NCBI GenBank assembly: GCA_902782585.1
Contig: CACZNK010000068.1
Location: 1 to 26,269, forward strand
Direction: 5' to 3'
Length of the DNA: 26,269 nt
DNA from: an uncultured Ureaplasma sp.
GTDB lineage: Bacteria; Bacillota_I; Bacilli_A; Mycoplasmatales; Mycoplasmoidaceae
Under the pieces are notes generated by a model. The model did no database searches. It was not told where the DNA came from and worked only from the letters and a program-made list of their open reading frames with translations. Position numbers and translations under genes: made by a program. The stretch's first letter is position 1. Every line of letters starts with the position of its first letter. Positions 8,761-20,271 of this stretch are shown one piece after another.

Positions 8761-11592
8761 ATGGATAAAATAATAATTAAAGGTGCAAAAGAAAACAATC
8801 TTAAAAATATAGATGTTGAAATTCCTAAAAATAAATTTGTTGTTATTACAGGTGTTAGTGGTAGTGGAAAATCTTCATTAGCATTTGATACTATTTATGC
8901 TGAAGGCCAAAGAAGATACTTAGAATCATTATCCACTTATTCACGTCAATTCTTAGGTGGTAATGAAAAACCAAATGTTGATGCTATTGATGGATTATCA
9001 CCTGCAATTGCTATTAGTCAAAAATCAACATCTCATAATCCACGTTCAACTGTTGGTACAGTGACTGAAATTTATGATTTCTTAAGAATATTATTTGCAA
9101 GAGTTGGTGATCCTTATTGTCCAAATGGACATGGAAAAATTGAAACATTAACTATTAAGCAAATAGTTGATAAGATTTTTGAGAATTTTGTTGAAAATGA
9201 CAAAATTCAAATTATTTCTAAATATGTTAGAAAACAAAAAGGAACTTTTAAAAAAGAATTAGATAAATTAAGAAGTCAAGGTTTTTTACGTTTAAGAATT
9301 GATAATAAAATCTATTCATTGGATGAAAAAATTGAATTAAACAAGAATAATTTTCATGATATTGATATTATTATTGATCGAATAATTGGACATGATGATA
9401 AAAATACACGCTCAAGAATAAATGATGCTGTTGAAAGCGCATTAAAAAATTCCTTATCACATGAAGTAATTATTTTAGTAAATGATAAAGAATTTGAATA
9501 TTCAGAAGCACATGCATGTAAAAAATGTGGTTTTTCAATTCCAATGATGGAGCCAAGATTATTTTCATTTAATTCACCTATCGGTGCTTGTTCAAATTGT
9601 AAAGGATTAGGAATTACTTTTGAAGGCGATGAACACAAAATGATTCCTCACCCTGAACTATCAATAATTGATGGTGGTATTGAATACTATAAAAATACGG
9701 CTGGAACTACAAATATTGAATGACAAATGTTTAAATGTATGTTAAAACATTACAAAATTGATATCAATACACCAATCAATAAATTAACAAGAAAACAGCT
9801 TGACTATATACTATATGGTTCAGATGAGCCATTTCATGTAAATGTAACTTCAGCAAATGGTTTAAAACGTGAAAGTTATGAATATTATGAAGGTGTTTTA
9901 AATCATGTTAAAAGATTATATTTTGAGACATCAAGTGAAATGGCTAGAACTTTTTATGGAAAGTTTATGTCTGAAAAAGTATGTAAAGTTTGCGGCGGAA
10001 AAAGATTGTCGCCACAAGCATTATGTGTAAAGATTAATAATAAAAGTATTATTGATTTAACTAATATGTCAATTGATAATTTATTAAATTTCTTTTTGGA
10101 ATTAAAATTAAGTGAACAAAAAATGCAAATTGCTAACCTTGCATTAAAAGAAATTATTAATCGATTAACATTTTTGCAAAATGTTGGATTAGGTTATTTA
10201 ACATTATCAAGAAATGCAAATACACTCTCAGGTGGAGAAGCTCAACGTATTAGATTAGCAACACAAATTGGCAGTAACTTATCTGGTATACTTTATGTTT
10301 TAGATGAGCCTTCAATTGGTTTACATCAAAAAGATAATGATATGTTAATAAAAACATTAAAAAAGATGCGAGATCTTGGTAATACAATTATTATTGTTGA
10401 GCATGATGAGGAAACTATATTACAAGCTGATTATATAATCGATATTGGTCCAGGAGCTGGAATTAATGGTGGATTAGTTGTTGCAGCTGGAACACCTAAG
10501 GAAATAATGCAATCTAAAAATTCAATCACTGGAAAATATCTTTCTGGTAAAATATCTATTCCAATTCCAAAAATAAGAAGAAGTGGTAATGGACAAAAAA
10601 TAATAATTAAAGGTGCGCAAGAAAACAATTTAAAAAATATTAATGTAAATTTTCCATTAGGAAAATTTATTTGTGTAACAGGTGTTAGTGGTAGTGGAAA
10701 ATCAACATTAGTGTTAGATACATTAGCTAATAATATTAAGAAATATCTTTTTAATCCATTTATTAAAGCAGGAAAAATAAAAAATATTTCTGGTATTCAA
10801 GATATAGATAAATTAATTATTGTTACTCAAGAACCAATTGGAAGAACACCACGAAGTAATCCAGCAACCTACATTGGGGTATTTGATGATATTCGTGAGT
10901 TATTTGCTATGGTTCCTGAAGCTAAAGCAAGAGGATATAAAAAAGGAAGATTCTCATTTAACATTCCAGGTGGAAGATGTGAGAAATGTCATGGTGATGG
11001 TGTTATTAAAATTACTATGCAATTTTTACCAGATGTATATGTTAAATGCGATGAATGTAATGGTAAAAAATATAATGACGAAACTTTAAGTATTCTTTAT
11101 AAAGGTAAATCTATACACGATGTTTTAGAAATGAGTGTAAGTGAAGCATTGGAATTCTTTAAAAATGTTCCTAACATTCACCATAAGATTAGTTTATTAA
11201 ATGATGTTGGTTTAGGATATTTAAAATTAGGAACAAATTCAAATGATTTGTCAGGTGGAGAAGCTCAACGTATCAAATTAGCAAAATTCTTACAAAAAAA
11301 TAGTACAGGTAAAACAATTTTAATTCTTGATGAACCTACAACTGGTTTACATACAGATGATATTAGGAAATTAATTAATGTCCTAAATAGAATTGTTGAT
11401 TTAGGTGTAACGTTAATTGTTATTGAACATAATTTAGATTTAATTAAATGTGCAGACTATATCATTGATCTTGGAAGAGATGGTGGTGAAGCTGGCGGAG
11501 AAGTTATTGCCACTGGAACTCCTGAACAACTATTAAATTATTGTGATATTTCATACACTGCTAAATACTTAAAGAAAGTATTAAAGAAATAA
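8761..11592 (+). CDS. uvrA: Excinuclease ABC subunit A (UvrA)
   Basis: UvrA is the damage-sensing ATPase of nucleotide excision repair. It works as a dimer and loads UvrB on lesions. The 943-residue length is normal. It has two ABC ATPase halves. The first Walker A, GVSGSGKSS, is at residue 31 and its signature LSGGEAQRIRLA near 489, followed by VLDEPSIGLH. The second Walker A, GVSGSGKST, is near 641 and its signature LSGGEAQRIKLA near 830, followed by LILDEPTTGLH. Cysteine pairs are intact: CKKCG...CSNC in the first insertion, CKVCGGKRLS in the middle, and CEKCHG...CDEC in the second insertion. One TGA at 9721-9723 is read as Trp. It starts 17 bases after the HAD-like gene. uvrB and uvrC are not in this window. 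Confidence 0.97.
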
Positions 11593-11613
11593 TGTCACAA
11601 ATATTACTTTTTA

Positions 11614-11619
11614 TATAAT
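11614..11619 (+). promoter_or_regulatory. galU-plsX-rnc promoter, -10 box
   Basis: A perfect TATAAT ends 11 bases before the galU ATG at 11631, with no Shine-Dalgarno site in between, so the mRNA may be near-leaderless. The -35 position would overlap the uvrA stop region and shows no strong match. Confidence 0.5.
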
Positions 11620-11630
11620 AGTTAAATGTT

Positions 11631-12512
11631 ATGACAAGCAAGAAGGTTAGAAAATTGATAATTCCAGCTGGTGGTATGGGTACAAGATTTTTACCTGCAA
11701 CTAAGTCATTAGCTAAAGAAATGCTTCCAATTCTAAATGTTCCAACAATTCATTATTTGGTAAAGGAAGCCATTGATTCAGGTATTGAACAAATAATTAT
11801 TATTGTTTCTTCGCAAAAAAATTCAATAATTGATTACTTTGATCGTTCATTTGAATTAGAAACCATTTTAAAAGAAAAAAATAAAACTGAATTATACAAG
11901 TTAGTAATTCGTATTTCAAACATGACAAATATTATATTTGTCCGTCAAAAAAGTCCTAATGGATTAGGTGATGCAATTAAATATGCAAAACAAATAGTTG
12001 ATAATGAACCATTTGCAGTTATTCTTGGGGACGATCTCGTTTTTACAAGTAAAAAACAAATTCCTGCAATCAAACAATGTATTAATGCTTACAACAAACA
12101 TAAATGTTCAATTTTGGGTGTACAAAAAGTTGCAAAAGATAAAACAAAACTATATGGTATTATCAAACCAAGTAATAAAAAAATAACAACTAAAATATTT
12201 AAGATTAAAGATATGGTTGAAAAACCAGATATTAATAAAGCACCAAGCAATTATGCAGCATTGGGAAGGTATGTATTGACTCCTGATGTTTTTGATGCAT
12301 TAAATAAATGTAAACCTGATAAATCTGGTGAAATTCAATTAACTGATGCATTAAAAGTAATTGCTAAAACTTCAGGTTTATATGCATGTAATTTTGATGG
12401 TAAGAGATATGACATTGGTTCTGCTAATGGCTATTTGCAAGCAACACTTCATAAAGTTCTTGAAGATAAAGATTTAACAAACACACTAAAAGATTTTTTA
12501 AAGAAGAAATAA
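11631..12512 (+). CDS. galU: UTP-glucose-1-phosphate uridylyltransferase
   Basis: GalU makes UDP-glucose from UTP and glucose-1-phosphate. In mollicutes UDP-glucose feeds membrane glycolipids and, where present, surface polysaccharide. The 293-residue product has the nucleotidyltransferase signature AGGMGTRFLPATKSLAKEM at about residues 14-32, QKSPNGLGDAIKYA, the metal-binding VILGDDLVF, and VEKPD followed by GRYVLTPDVF, all characteristic of GalU. ATG 11626 is out of frame, so 11631 is the start. plsX begins one base after the stop, so the two are co-transcribed. No sugar epimerase or glycosyltransferase is nearby. Confidence 0.95.
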   Translation: MTSKKVRKLIIPAGGMGTRFLPATKSLAKEMLPILNVPTIHYLVKEAIDSGIEQIIIIVSSQKNSIIDYFDRSFELETILKEKNKTELYKLVIRISNMTNIIFVRQKSPNGLGDAIKYAKQIVDNEPFAVILGDDLVFTSKKQIPAIKQCINAYNKHKCSILGVQKVAKDKTKLYGIIKPSNKKITTKIFKIKDMVEKPDINKAPSNYAALGRYVLTPDVFDALNKCKPDKSGEIQLTDALKVIAKTSGLYACNFDGKRYDIGSANGYLQATLHKVLEDKDLTNTLKDFLKKK

Positions 12513-12513
12513 T

Positions 12514-13497
12514 ATGAAAATAGCTCTAGATGTAATGGGTTTTGAAAATGAAATTATTGAAGCAATTAATGCTGCAAGAAAATTTATAAAAAAATATAAA
12601 GATACTGAAATAATTCTTGTTGGGAATGAAAATAAAATTAAACCATTAATTAAAAATAATGAATTTGAAATTCATCATGCAAATGATGTTATTAAAATGA
12701 GTTCATCTCCTATTCAAGCATTGCGAATGACTGAATCAAGTATGTATAAATCTGTACAATTAGTTGCAAATAATGTTGCCGATGGTGTTTTATCTGCTGG
12801 ATCAACCGCAAGTTTTGTAACTATTGTTTATTATCTATTAAAACCTATTAACAATCTTTTAAAACCAGGATTTATGCCTTTTTTACCTACAACAAAAAAA
12901 GGTAAGTATTTTGTTATTGTTGATGTTGGTGCTAACAAAAGTTGCAATGGGAATGATTTATATAATTTTGCCAAAATGGCAAATATCTACTTTCAAAATG
13001 TTGAAAATATTTTAAATCCATCAATCGGTATAATTAACATAGGTACAGAAGCTAACAAAGGTTTTGATTATCATCATGAAGCAAACCAAATGTTATCAAA
13101 TGATAAAAAATTAAACTATGTAGGGTTTGTTGAACCTCGTAACTTGCTTCAAGGAATTGTTGATATTGCAATTTCTGATGGATATACTGGTAATTTAGTC
13201 CTTAAATCATTAGAAGGTGGTTTGAAAGCTTTGTCAATGAGTTTAAAAACAAATTTTAAAAAACCATGAAACTGATTGTCAGCAATATCATCAATTTTTG
13301 TTCTTAAAGATGTATCTAAAACATTTGACTATAAAAATAAAGCTGGGGCTATTATGTTAGGTTTAAACAAACCTGCTGTTAAAACTCATGGATCTGCTGA
13401 TAAAGAACAATTTTATTCTTCATTGGTTTTATTACATGATGTTATAGCCGAAAAAGTAACTGAAAAAATTCGCGATGAGTTTATTAATGGAAAATAA
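12514..13497 (+). CDS. plsX: Phosphate acyltransferase PlsX
   Basis: PlsX converts acyl-ACP (or related acyl donors) to acyl-phosphate, the substrate for PlsY in phosphatidic acid synthesis. The 327-residue product opens with MKIALDVMG, compared with the family iavDaMGGD, and contains VLSAGSTAS, KYFVIVDVGAN, GIINIG.E, the FVEPRNLLQGIVDI strand and DGYTGNLVLKSLEG, all typical. The family GGD at the start is reduced to GFE, a small deviation. Two TGA codons near 13267-13275 encode Trp. In Bacillus, plsX precedes fabD-fabG-acpP and then rnc-smc-ftsY; here rnc follows directly, overlapping the plsX 3' end, and the fatty-acid genes are absent. That suits an organism taking fatty acids from its host. 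Confidence 0.93.
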
Positions 13498-14182
13498 TAA
13501 AGCATTAATTGAATTATTTAAAAATTTAAAAATAATTCCCAAAAGTTATTTTTTATACATTGAAGCTATTACTCATGCTTCCTACCATAATGATAATCAT
13601 TTAACATATGACTATGAACGATTAGAATTTCTAGGAGATCATGTTATCTCACTAGTTATTTGTGAATACTTGTACAATATAAAACCTAAATTAAAAGTTG
13701 GTCAAATGTCTAAAGATAAAGTTTTGATTGTTCAAGCTAAATCTGAAGTTATGGCTGCAAAAAAAATACATCTTAATAGATATATTAAAATAGGTAAATC
13801 TGTTTTAAACTCAAGTAACAATTTTAATGAGAAAATTCTTGAAGATGTATATGAGTCATTAATGGGTGCTATTTATTTAGATTTAGGTTACAATGTAGTT
13901 AAAAGAGTAATAACTAATACTTTGATTAAATGTTATAAAACACATAAATTATCAAGTTTTTATGACTATAAAACAAAATTTCAAGAAATAATGATGAAAT
14001 ATAATAAACATGCAATTCAATATCGTATTGTTAATAATAAACCTAATAATTACCAAGTTGAATTATGATGCAACAATATCAAATATGGTAAAGGTTCTGG
14101 TTCTAAAATAAAAGACGCTGAACAAAATGCAGCTAAAATTGCATGTAAAAAATTTATAGGAATAAAAAAATATTTAGATTAG
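13475..14182 (+). CDS. rnc: Ribonuclease III
   Basis: RNase III cuts double-stranded RNA and processes rRNA precursors. The 235-residue protein has the nuclease signature ERLEFLGD (acidic residues E48, E51, D55), the second acidic pair in EDVYESLMGAIYLD (D124, E127), and a C-terminal double-stranded RNA-binding domain (about 165-230) with KYGKGSGSKIKDAEQNAAKIA. All catalytic positions are present. ATG 13475 overlaps plsX by 23 bases; ATG 13487 is an equally possible start four codons later. TGA at 14066-14068 is read as Trp and leads into the RNA-binding domain. smc follows after 33 bases, as in the Bacillus rnc-smc-ftsY order. Confidence 0.94.
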
Positions 14183-14215
14183 ATTTATATAATAAATCTA
14201 ACATTTAATTTCTTT

Positions 14216-17179
14216 ATGATCTTTTTGAAAAAAATAACAATTGCAGGATTTAAATCATTTGCAACAAAAACTATTGTAGATTTTAAAAATAATATGTCTG
14301 GTGTTGTTGGTCCTAATGGTAGTGGTAAATCAAATATTATTGATGCTATAAAATGAGTACTAGGTGAAAAATCAAACAAAGTTTTAAGATCAAAATTAAG
14401 TGAAGATATAATTTTCCATGGTTCCAATGAACATAAACCAGCTAATTTTGCTGAAATAACACTAGAGTTTGATAATTCAAATGGTGCATTACACACTAAT
14501 GAAAAAAATATATCAATTACTAGAAAACTTATAAAGGGTGAGGGCAGTAATGAATATTTTATTAATGATGAACCATGCCGATTAAAGGATATACAAGATA
14601 TCTTTTTAGATACGGGTTTATCAAAAGGTTCATTGGGAATTATTTCACAAGGTACTGTTCAATGATTTGTTGATGCAAAACCTGAAGAAAGGCGAACTAT
14701 TTTTGAAGATGCTGCTGGAATTGGTATTTATACCAAAAAACGTGATGATGCAACCAAAGAACTCAAAAAAACTCAAGAAAATTTAAATCGGATTATTGAT
14801 ATAAATACTGAACTTGAAAGTACTTTAAAGAAAATAAAGAAACAAGCTGAAAAAGTAAAAATTTATGAAGAAAAAACTAAAACATTAAAAGAATTAGATT
14901 TAACCATAATGGTTAAGGATTTAAAATATTACAATGAAAAATTAAAAGATATCAAAGTTGATGTTGAAAATGCCAAAGAAAAATTACAACATTTTGAACC
15001 AAGTTTAAAAGAATTAGATCAATCGATTAAATTTGAAAGAGAAAAACAAGAAACAGCTGATCAAAATATTGAAAGATTATCTAATGAGCTAAATAAATTA
15101 ATTGAACAAATTAATAAACTTGAAATTCGTAAATCATCTTTACACTCACAATTACAAATTGATTTAGAGAGTGAAAATTTAAATAAAAAAATTGATGCAT
15201 ATAAAAATCTTATTGCTTCAACTAAATTTACTATTAAAGATGCAAATTCGAATATTGAAAAATTGAAAGATAGTATTACTGCTTATGATGATATCATTAA
15301 TAATTTAACTAACAAAAGAAATAAATTAAATGATGAAACAAATGACAAATCAAATAAATTAGTTGAAACAAGAACTAAAATTAAACAACTTGTTGATTTG
15401 TTAAATTCAAATTCAAACATTGAAAATGGTGCAAAAGTTATTATTGAAAATAAACTTGCTTTGACTGGAATTTGTGGTTTAGTAAAAGATTTTATTGAAG
15501 TTGATAAAGAATACAAGACTGCAATTGCTACTGCTTTAGGCAAAAATTATCAAAATATAATTGTTGAAAAAAGTGTTGATGCTGAAAAAGCTGTTGATTT
15601 TTTAAAAGCAAATCGTGCTGGTAAAGCAACATTCTTACCAATGGAAGTAATTCGTCCTAAAGGTTTAAGACCAGAACATCTTGAAATTTTAAAAGATCGT
15701 GAAGGTTATTGTGGGATTGCATGCGACTTAATTAACTATGATGAAAAATATGACAATGCAATTAGATTTTTATTAGGTAATATCATTATTGCCAATAGTT
15801 TAAATACAGCATCAAATTTGTCAAGATTAACATATCAACTATATAGAGTAATTACTCTCGATGGTCAACAAATATCTCCAGGTGGAAGTATTACAGGTGG
15901 ATATATAAATACAAGCAATACACTCAATGAATTAGATTCAAAGAAAACACTTGACGAGTTAAATAAATTATATCCAACAATAAATGATGAATATTTGAAA
16001 CTAAGAAATGAACTTAAAAAAACTATAGCTGACTTGAATGAAATTGCTTCAAAACAAAGTGAAAAGAAAATTTTACTTTCAAGATATGAAGAAACTTTAA
16101 GAACAAATGAGAATCTCTTATTAAAGTATGAAAGTGATTATAAACAATTAATTAAAACTACTGGTTTAAAAGAAAAAGAAGATAAAATTAATGAAAATAC
16201 AATTGATGCTGAACTGGCTAAATTAATTAGTAAGAAAAATAAAGTTTATGAAGATTTAAACGTAAATAGAAACTCAAAAGCTATTTATAAATCACAAGTT
16301 TTAGATACAGAAGCAAAATTAACTCAAATAAGATTTGAAGTTGATAAAGCAAGAGATGTAGTTGCAAAGAATCAAGCAGAGCAAGTAAAATGTGAATCTA
16401 TTATTGAAACTTCTAAAAATAAAATTAATCAAACATACCATATGACTATTGAATTTGCAATGCAAAACTATGTTAATGAATTACCAATAAGCGATCAACA
16501 GGCGAGAGATGCAGTTATTCAATTGCAAAATGAAATTGCTCGTTTAGGTCCAATTAACATGGAAGCTTTAAATGATCTTGAATCAATTCAATCGCGTTAT
16601 GATGAAATGTCTAAACAACAAAAAGAAATTGAACTTTCAAAACAAAATATTGAAGATGCAATCAATATGTTAGATGCACAAGTTAAAAAAGATTTTGATG
16701 ACACAATTAGAAAAGTTAATGAAACTTTACCTGAAGTATTTAAATACTTATTAGGCGGTGGTACATGTAATATTGAATATACTAATCCTGAAAATATTTT
16801 AACATCTGGTATTGATGTAATTGTTGCTCCATATGGTAAAAAAGTTACAAGATTATCATTATTATCTGGTGGTGAAAAATCATTAGTTGCTTTATCAATA
16901 TTGTTTTCAATATTAAAAATTAAAAACTTCCCATTAGTAATTCTTGATGAAGCTGAATCTGCTCTTGACCCTGCTAACGTTGAAAGATTTGCTAATATGA
17001 TTTCAAAAGTAAGTGAGTTAACTCAATTTATTATTGTTACACACCGACCAGGAACAATGGAAAAATGTGATATTCTATTTGGTGCAACTATGCAACAAAA
17101 AGGTGTTACAAGTATTTTCCAAGTTGAATTATCACAAGCTAAAAGTGAATTTGGTTCTGATAAAGTTGGAGAAAACTAA
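14216..17179 (+). CDS. smc: Chromosome partition protein SMC
   Basis: SMC forms the ring-shaped ATPase that compacts and separates chromosomes, normally with ScpA and ScpB. The 987-residue protein starts MIFLKKITIAGFKSF, the usual SMC opening. It has Walker A GPNGSGKSN near residue 36, a coiled coil to about 400, a hinge at about 403-560 (GICGLVKDF through SPGGSITGG), a returning coiled coil, then the ABC signature LSGGEKSLVALS and Walker B with LDEAESALDP. Trp TGA codons occur in IIDAIKW and GTVQW of the head domain, so under the standard code only a fragment from 14909 would appear. ftsY begins two bases after the stop. scpA and scpB are not nearby. Confidence 0.96.
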
Positions 17180-17181
17180 TT

Positions 17182-18201
17182 ATGGGTTTTTGGTCAAAAC
17201 TTAAAGATTTTTTTAAAAAAAAAGATATAACTAAAAAAATTAAAGAGAAGAATGATGAAAATTCAGCTATCACTCAACAAAAATTTGATGTTGGATTAAA
17301 AAAATCAAGTGATTCACTTTCTAACTCAATTAATAATATTGCAAAAAAATATCAAAAAGTTGATGAAACAATGTTAGAAGAGATTGAGGAAACACTATTG
17401 TTATTTGATATTGGGCCAAAATCAACACAAAAAATAATGGATGCTATTATTGATGAAATTAAATTCCAACGTGTTGAGAACATTAACTTGATAAAAGAAA
17501 TTATAGTTGATAAATTATTTGTTTACTATATTCAAAATACTAATGTTGACTTTTCAATCAATATAAAAAAGGGAACAACAAATGTTATTCTTGTAACTGG
17601 TGCAAATGGTGTTGGTAAAACAACATCAATTGCTAAACTTGCTCACTACTATAAACAAAAAGGATATAAAGTTTCATTGGTAGCTGCTGATACATTTAGA
17701 GCAGGAGCAATTCAACAACTAAAAATTTGAGCCGGTAAAATAGGTGTTAATATTCATCTTCCTAATAAGGAAAATCAAGATCCTGCAAGTGTTATATATA
17801 CGGGTATTAGTAATGCTAAAGCAAATAATGATGATATTGTTATTTGTGATACATCTGGAAGATTACAAAACAAAATTAATTTAATGAATGAATTAAAGAA
17901 AATTAATAATGTAATCAAAAAATTTGATGAGAATCAACCATGTGAATCACTATTAGTAATTGATGCAACAACTGGTCAGAATGGTATTAACCAATCTAAA
18001 GCTTTTAATGAAGTTACTAAAATTACAGGAATTATATTGACTAAAATTGATAGTACATCAAAAGGTGGAATAGTCTTATCTATTAAGGATGCTTTTAATT
18101 TACCGGTTAAATTTATTGGTCTTGGCGAATCATTAAATGATTTAAAAGAATTTGATCTTGAAATGTTTATTAAGGGTTTAACTTCTTCAATAAATCTATA
18201 A
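17182..18201 (+). CDS. ftsY: Signal recognition particle receptor FtsY
   Basis: FtsY is the membrane-associated GTPase that receives ribosome-SRP complexes and passes them to SecYEG. The 339-residue product starts with an amphipathic basic region (MGFWSKLKDFFKKK) likely to touch the membrane. A helical N domain follows (about 40-125), then the NG GTPase: P-loop GANGVGKTTSIAKLA near residue 140, ADTFRAGAIQQL, DTSGRLQ and TKIDSTSKGG. Relative to the usual DTAGRLQ and TKLDGTAKGG there are conservative Ala/Gly to Ser changes. A TGA at 17728 encodes Trp. The long acidic A domain of E. coli FtsY is absent, as in other mollicutes. It starts 2 bases after smc, the conserved order. Confidence 0.95.
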
Positions 18202-18221
18202 ATCTAATATTCTAAATCACT

Positions 18222-18650
18222 TTATTTTTTTCTCTTCATAGAAGGTTCAACTACTTTTTTGTAATATTCATCTTCTGTCATATTAAGTTTTTTTGCTTTA
18301 GATACATTAATCATTTTTTTAATCAAAATCATTGCTGAGCAACTTCCTAATCCAATATTCGAAATTATTGTTCCAATACCTGAAGCTAATGGTTTGATGA
18401 GCTCTTTGATATCAGTAATCTCTTTATTATGGGAATAATAATTCTGTATATTACCAATAATTAAAAAAATTCCAATTACAATTCAAAGAAAACATCCAAA
18501 TGTTGTTAATGAAAACATTAAAATAGAAATTGAACGTGTATCATTGTATTTAAAAACTTTAATTACACCAGGTAAATAACAACCTATAGCAATTAATGCA
18601 CCAAACATACTTAATCAAAAAGCAACTGTTAAAAAATCAATATTTCCCAT
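18222..18650 (-). CDS. SemiSWEET/PQ-loop-like small membrane protein
   Basis: A 142-residue membrane protein that converges on ftsY. The first half matches the PQ-loop layout of half-size sugar transporters: helix GALIAIGCYLPGVIKVF, then the NDTRSIS loop, then helix ILMFSLTTFGCFLW. In the family this reads ..gylPQ.....tks...sis...f.....fW..YG. The Gln of the PQ pair is Gly here. A third hydrophobic segment follows after a polar stretch (ASGIGTIISNIGLGSCSAMILI), and the tail is strongly basic (about 115-142). SemiSWEETs are three-helix proteins that dimerise to move sugars, but the substrate here is unknown and the PQ to PG change is a caution. The start at 18650 is the first ATG behind a TATAAT (attata on the plus strand, 18678-18683). 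Confidence 0.6.
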
Positions 18651-18677
18651 AAATTTTCTTTTAATTTATTTTGTTTT

Positions 18678-18706
18678 ATTATAGTAAAATGCATTTGTTG
18701 TATAAT
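18678..18706. promoter_or_regulatory. Divergent promoters, PQ-loop and BI-1-like genes
   Basis: The 65-base gap between 18650 and 18716 holds a minus-strand TATAAT (18683-18678) and a plus-strand TATAAT (18701-18706). The plus box ends only 9 bases before ATG 18716, so that message is probably leaderless or nearly so; the minus one would have a leader of roughly 20 bases. Confidence 0.5.
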
Positions 18707-18715
18707 TTATATATT

Positions 18716-19543
18716 ATGTCAATATTCAAAAACAAACAACAACAAAAAGTTTACCTTGAAACAAATTCGAAGATAAATAAACAACAAAAATCAATTCTTT
18801 ATAAATCTTTTTTAAAATGTGGTATTGGATTTGGAATTGTTGGTATTTTATCTTTTGTTTTTGGTCAAATTTGGGTAAATACAATTAGATTAAATATAGA
18901 ACATGTAGATTTTGAAAACAAATTTATATTAGTTATATTTATTGTTGGAATATCATTAATCCTTATCTCTTCAATACTTTCAATAATATGATCATTTAAA
19001 CCTTTTGGTCATTCAACTGTTTTTACATTGACAGTATGAATTAGTTATATATTATGTCAAGCATTAGGATTTTCACTAATTATCTATTTATATGATGCAC
19101 AACTTGTGCTTGTTGCATTTGGGATTGGTGCTATTGCTTGCTTTTTATTTTCATTAATAGGTTATTTTATATCATCAAAGGCAGCAATTACATTGCGAAA
19201 AATTTATTTTGCTATATTATTTGTTGCTATTGGTTTACTAATTATGTTCATTGTAGGAACTATTGTTTTAATTTTAAATCCTACTCTTATATTTATGAGT
19301 GTTATGGTGTGAGTATATTTTGCAATATATACTATATTTCTATTATTACTAATATTCTCAATAATTCAATTAGTCAACTACATTAAATGTTCAAGCGAAT
19401 TTGCTCAAGTATCTGATGAAATTGATGCTAAAATGACAAGTAAAATGTCATGATTTTTTGGATTCCTATTGCTTTGTCTTTTTATTCAAGTTGTTTGAAG
19501 AATTGTTTATATCTTAATGCTCCGTGCACGTATTAGAAGATAA
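18716..19543 (+). CDS. Bax inhibitor-1/YccA-like seven-helix membrane protein
   Basis: A 275-residue hydrophobic protein with seven predicted membrane segments: near IGFGIVGILSFVFG, ILVIFIVGISLILISS, VWISYILCQALGFSLII, LVAFGIGAIACFLFSL, YFAILFVAIGLLIMFIV, YFAIYTIFLLLLIFSI and FFGFLLLCLFIQVVWRI. The number of helices and the middle part (WISY.....GFSL..YLYD, then AFGIGA followed by F...IGYF) fit the BI-1/YccA family, whose members are calcium leak channels or regulators of membrane proteolysis. Mollicutes usually carry one or two copies. The C-terminus is basic (RARIRR). ATG 18716 is preferred over the upstream ATG 18671 because the latter lies before the -10 box. The methyltransferase gene follows after 2 bases. 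Family level only; function not established. Confidence 0.55.
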
Positions 19544-19545
19544 AT

Positions 19546-20271
19546 ATGTCAAACATATTTGGTCCCAATGCATTAATAGAACAAATTAAAAAAAATAAAG
19601 AACAAATAATTATTGTTCATGTATATAAAAATAACAAAAAATTAATTAATTTCCTTAAATCCAAGAATATTAAATTGAAAATTCATCATGACAAAATTTG
19701 ATTTAATAAATTTAACAAAACTTTAAATCATCAATTTATTATTACTGAAATTAATTCTTCAAATAGAAAGCAAAATCTTGAAAACTTTTTAAAATCTAAT
19801 AAAAATAATAAATCAATTATATTGATGGTTGATTCTATCCAAGACCCACATAATTTTGGTGCAATACTAAGAACATGTGATGCATTAGGTGTAGATGCAA
19901 TCATTTATAAAAATAATAATCAAACAAAAATTAGTGACTTTGTTATTAAAACAAGTATGGGTGCTATTAATAATCTAAATTTATTCAATGTGGTTAATTT
20001 TTCAAGAACTATAGAACTATTAAAGAAACATAGATACTGAATATATGCATCAACATTGAACCACAAATCTATTGATAATAGTAAAATAGTATACAATGAT
20101 AAGACTGTAATCATTGTTGGTAACGAACATTCTGGCATTAGTAAATTGACTGAAAAACAAAGTGATCAATTAATATCTATTAATATGCATGGCAATGTTC
20201 AATCGCTAAATGTATCAGTTGCAACAGGAATTCTAATATATGAAGCAAGAAAAAAAATCTTTAAAAATTAA
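19546..20271 (+). CDS. rlmB: SpoU/TrmH-family RNA 2'-O-methyltransferase (RlmB-like)
   Basis: SpoU enzymes methylate a ribose 2'-O in rRNA or tRNA using S-adenosylmethionine. The 241-residue product opens with SNIFGPNALIEQIKK, the N-terminal pattern typical of RlmB (23S G2251). Its catalytic domain has the three SpoU motifs: DSIQDPHNFGAILRTCDALG, VGNEHSGIS and MHGNVQSLNVSVATGI, the knotted SAM-binding end. The N-terminal substrate-binding domain is short and Lys/Asn-rich. TGA codons at two places encode Trp. The ribF start lies inside its last 32 bases, so the two are translationally coupled. RlmB rather than TrmH is favoured by the FGPNAL opening, but the exact target nucleotide is not proven. 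Confidence 0.82.

Noticed and set aside
10820..11089. An 89-codon plus-strand frame inside uvrA
   Set aside because: It is a second frame of the uvrA second ATPase half, where the true frame has clear zinc-binding cysteines and conserved motifs.
14185..14496. A 103-codon minus-strand frame opposite the start of smc
   Set aside because: It is antisense to the SMC Walker A region and has no start signal or recognisable domain. The plus frame is strongly conserved.
18671..18715. Upstream ATG at 18671 extending the BI-1-like protein by 15 residues
   Set aside because: This ATG lies upstream of the TATAAT at 18701-18706, and the added residues have no family similarity. The start at 18716 fits the promoter.
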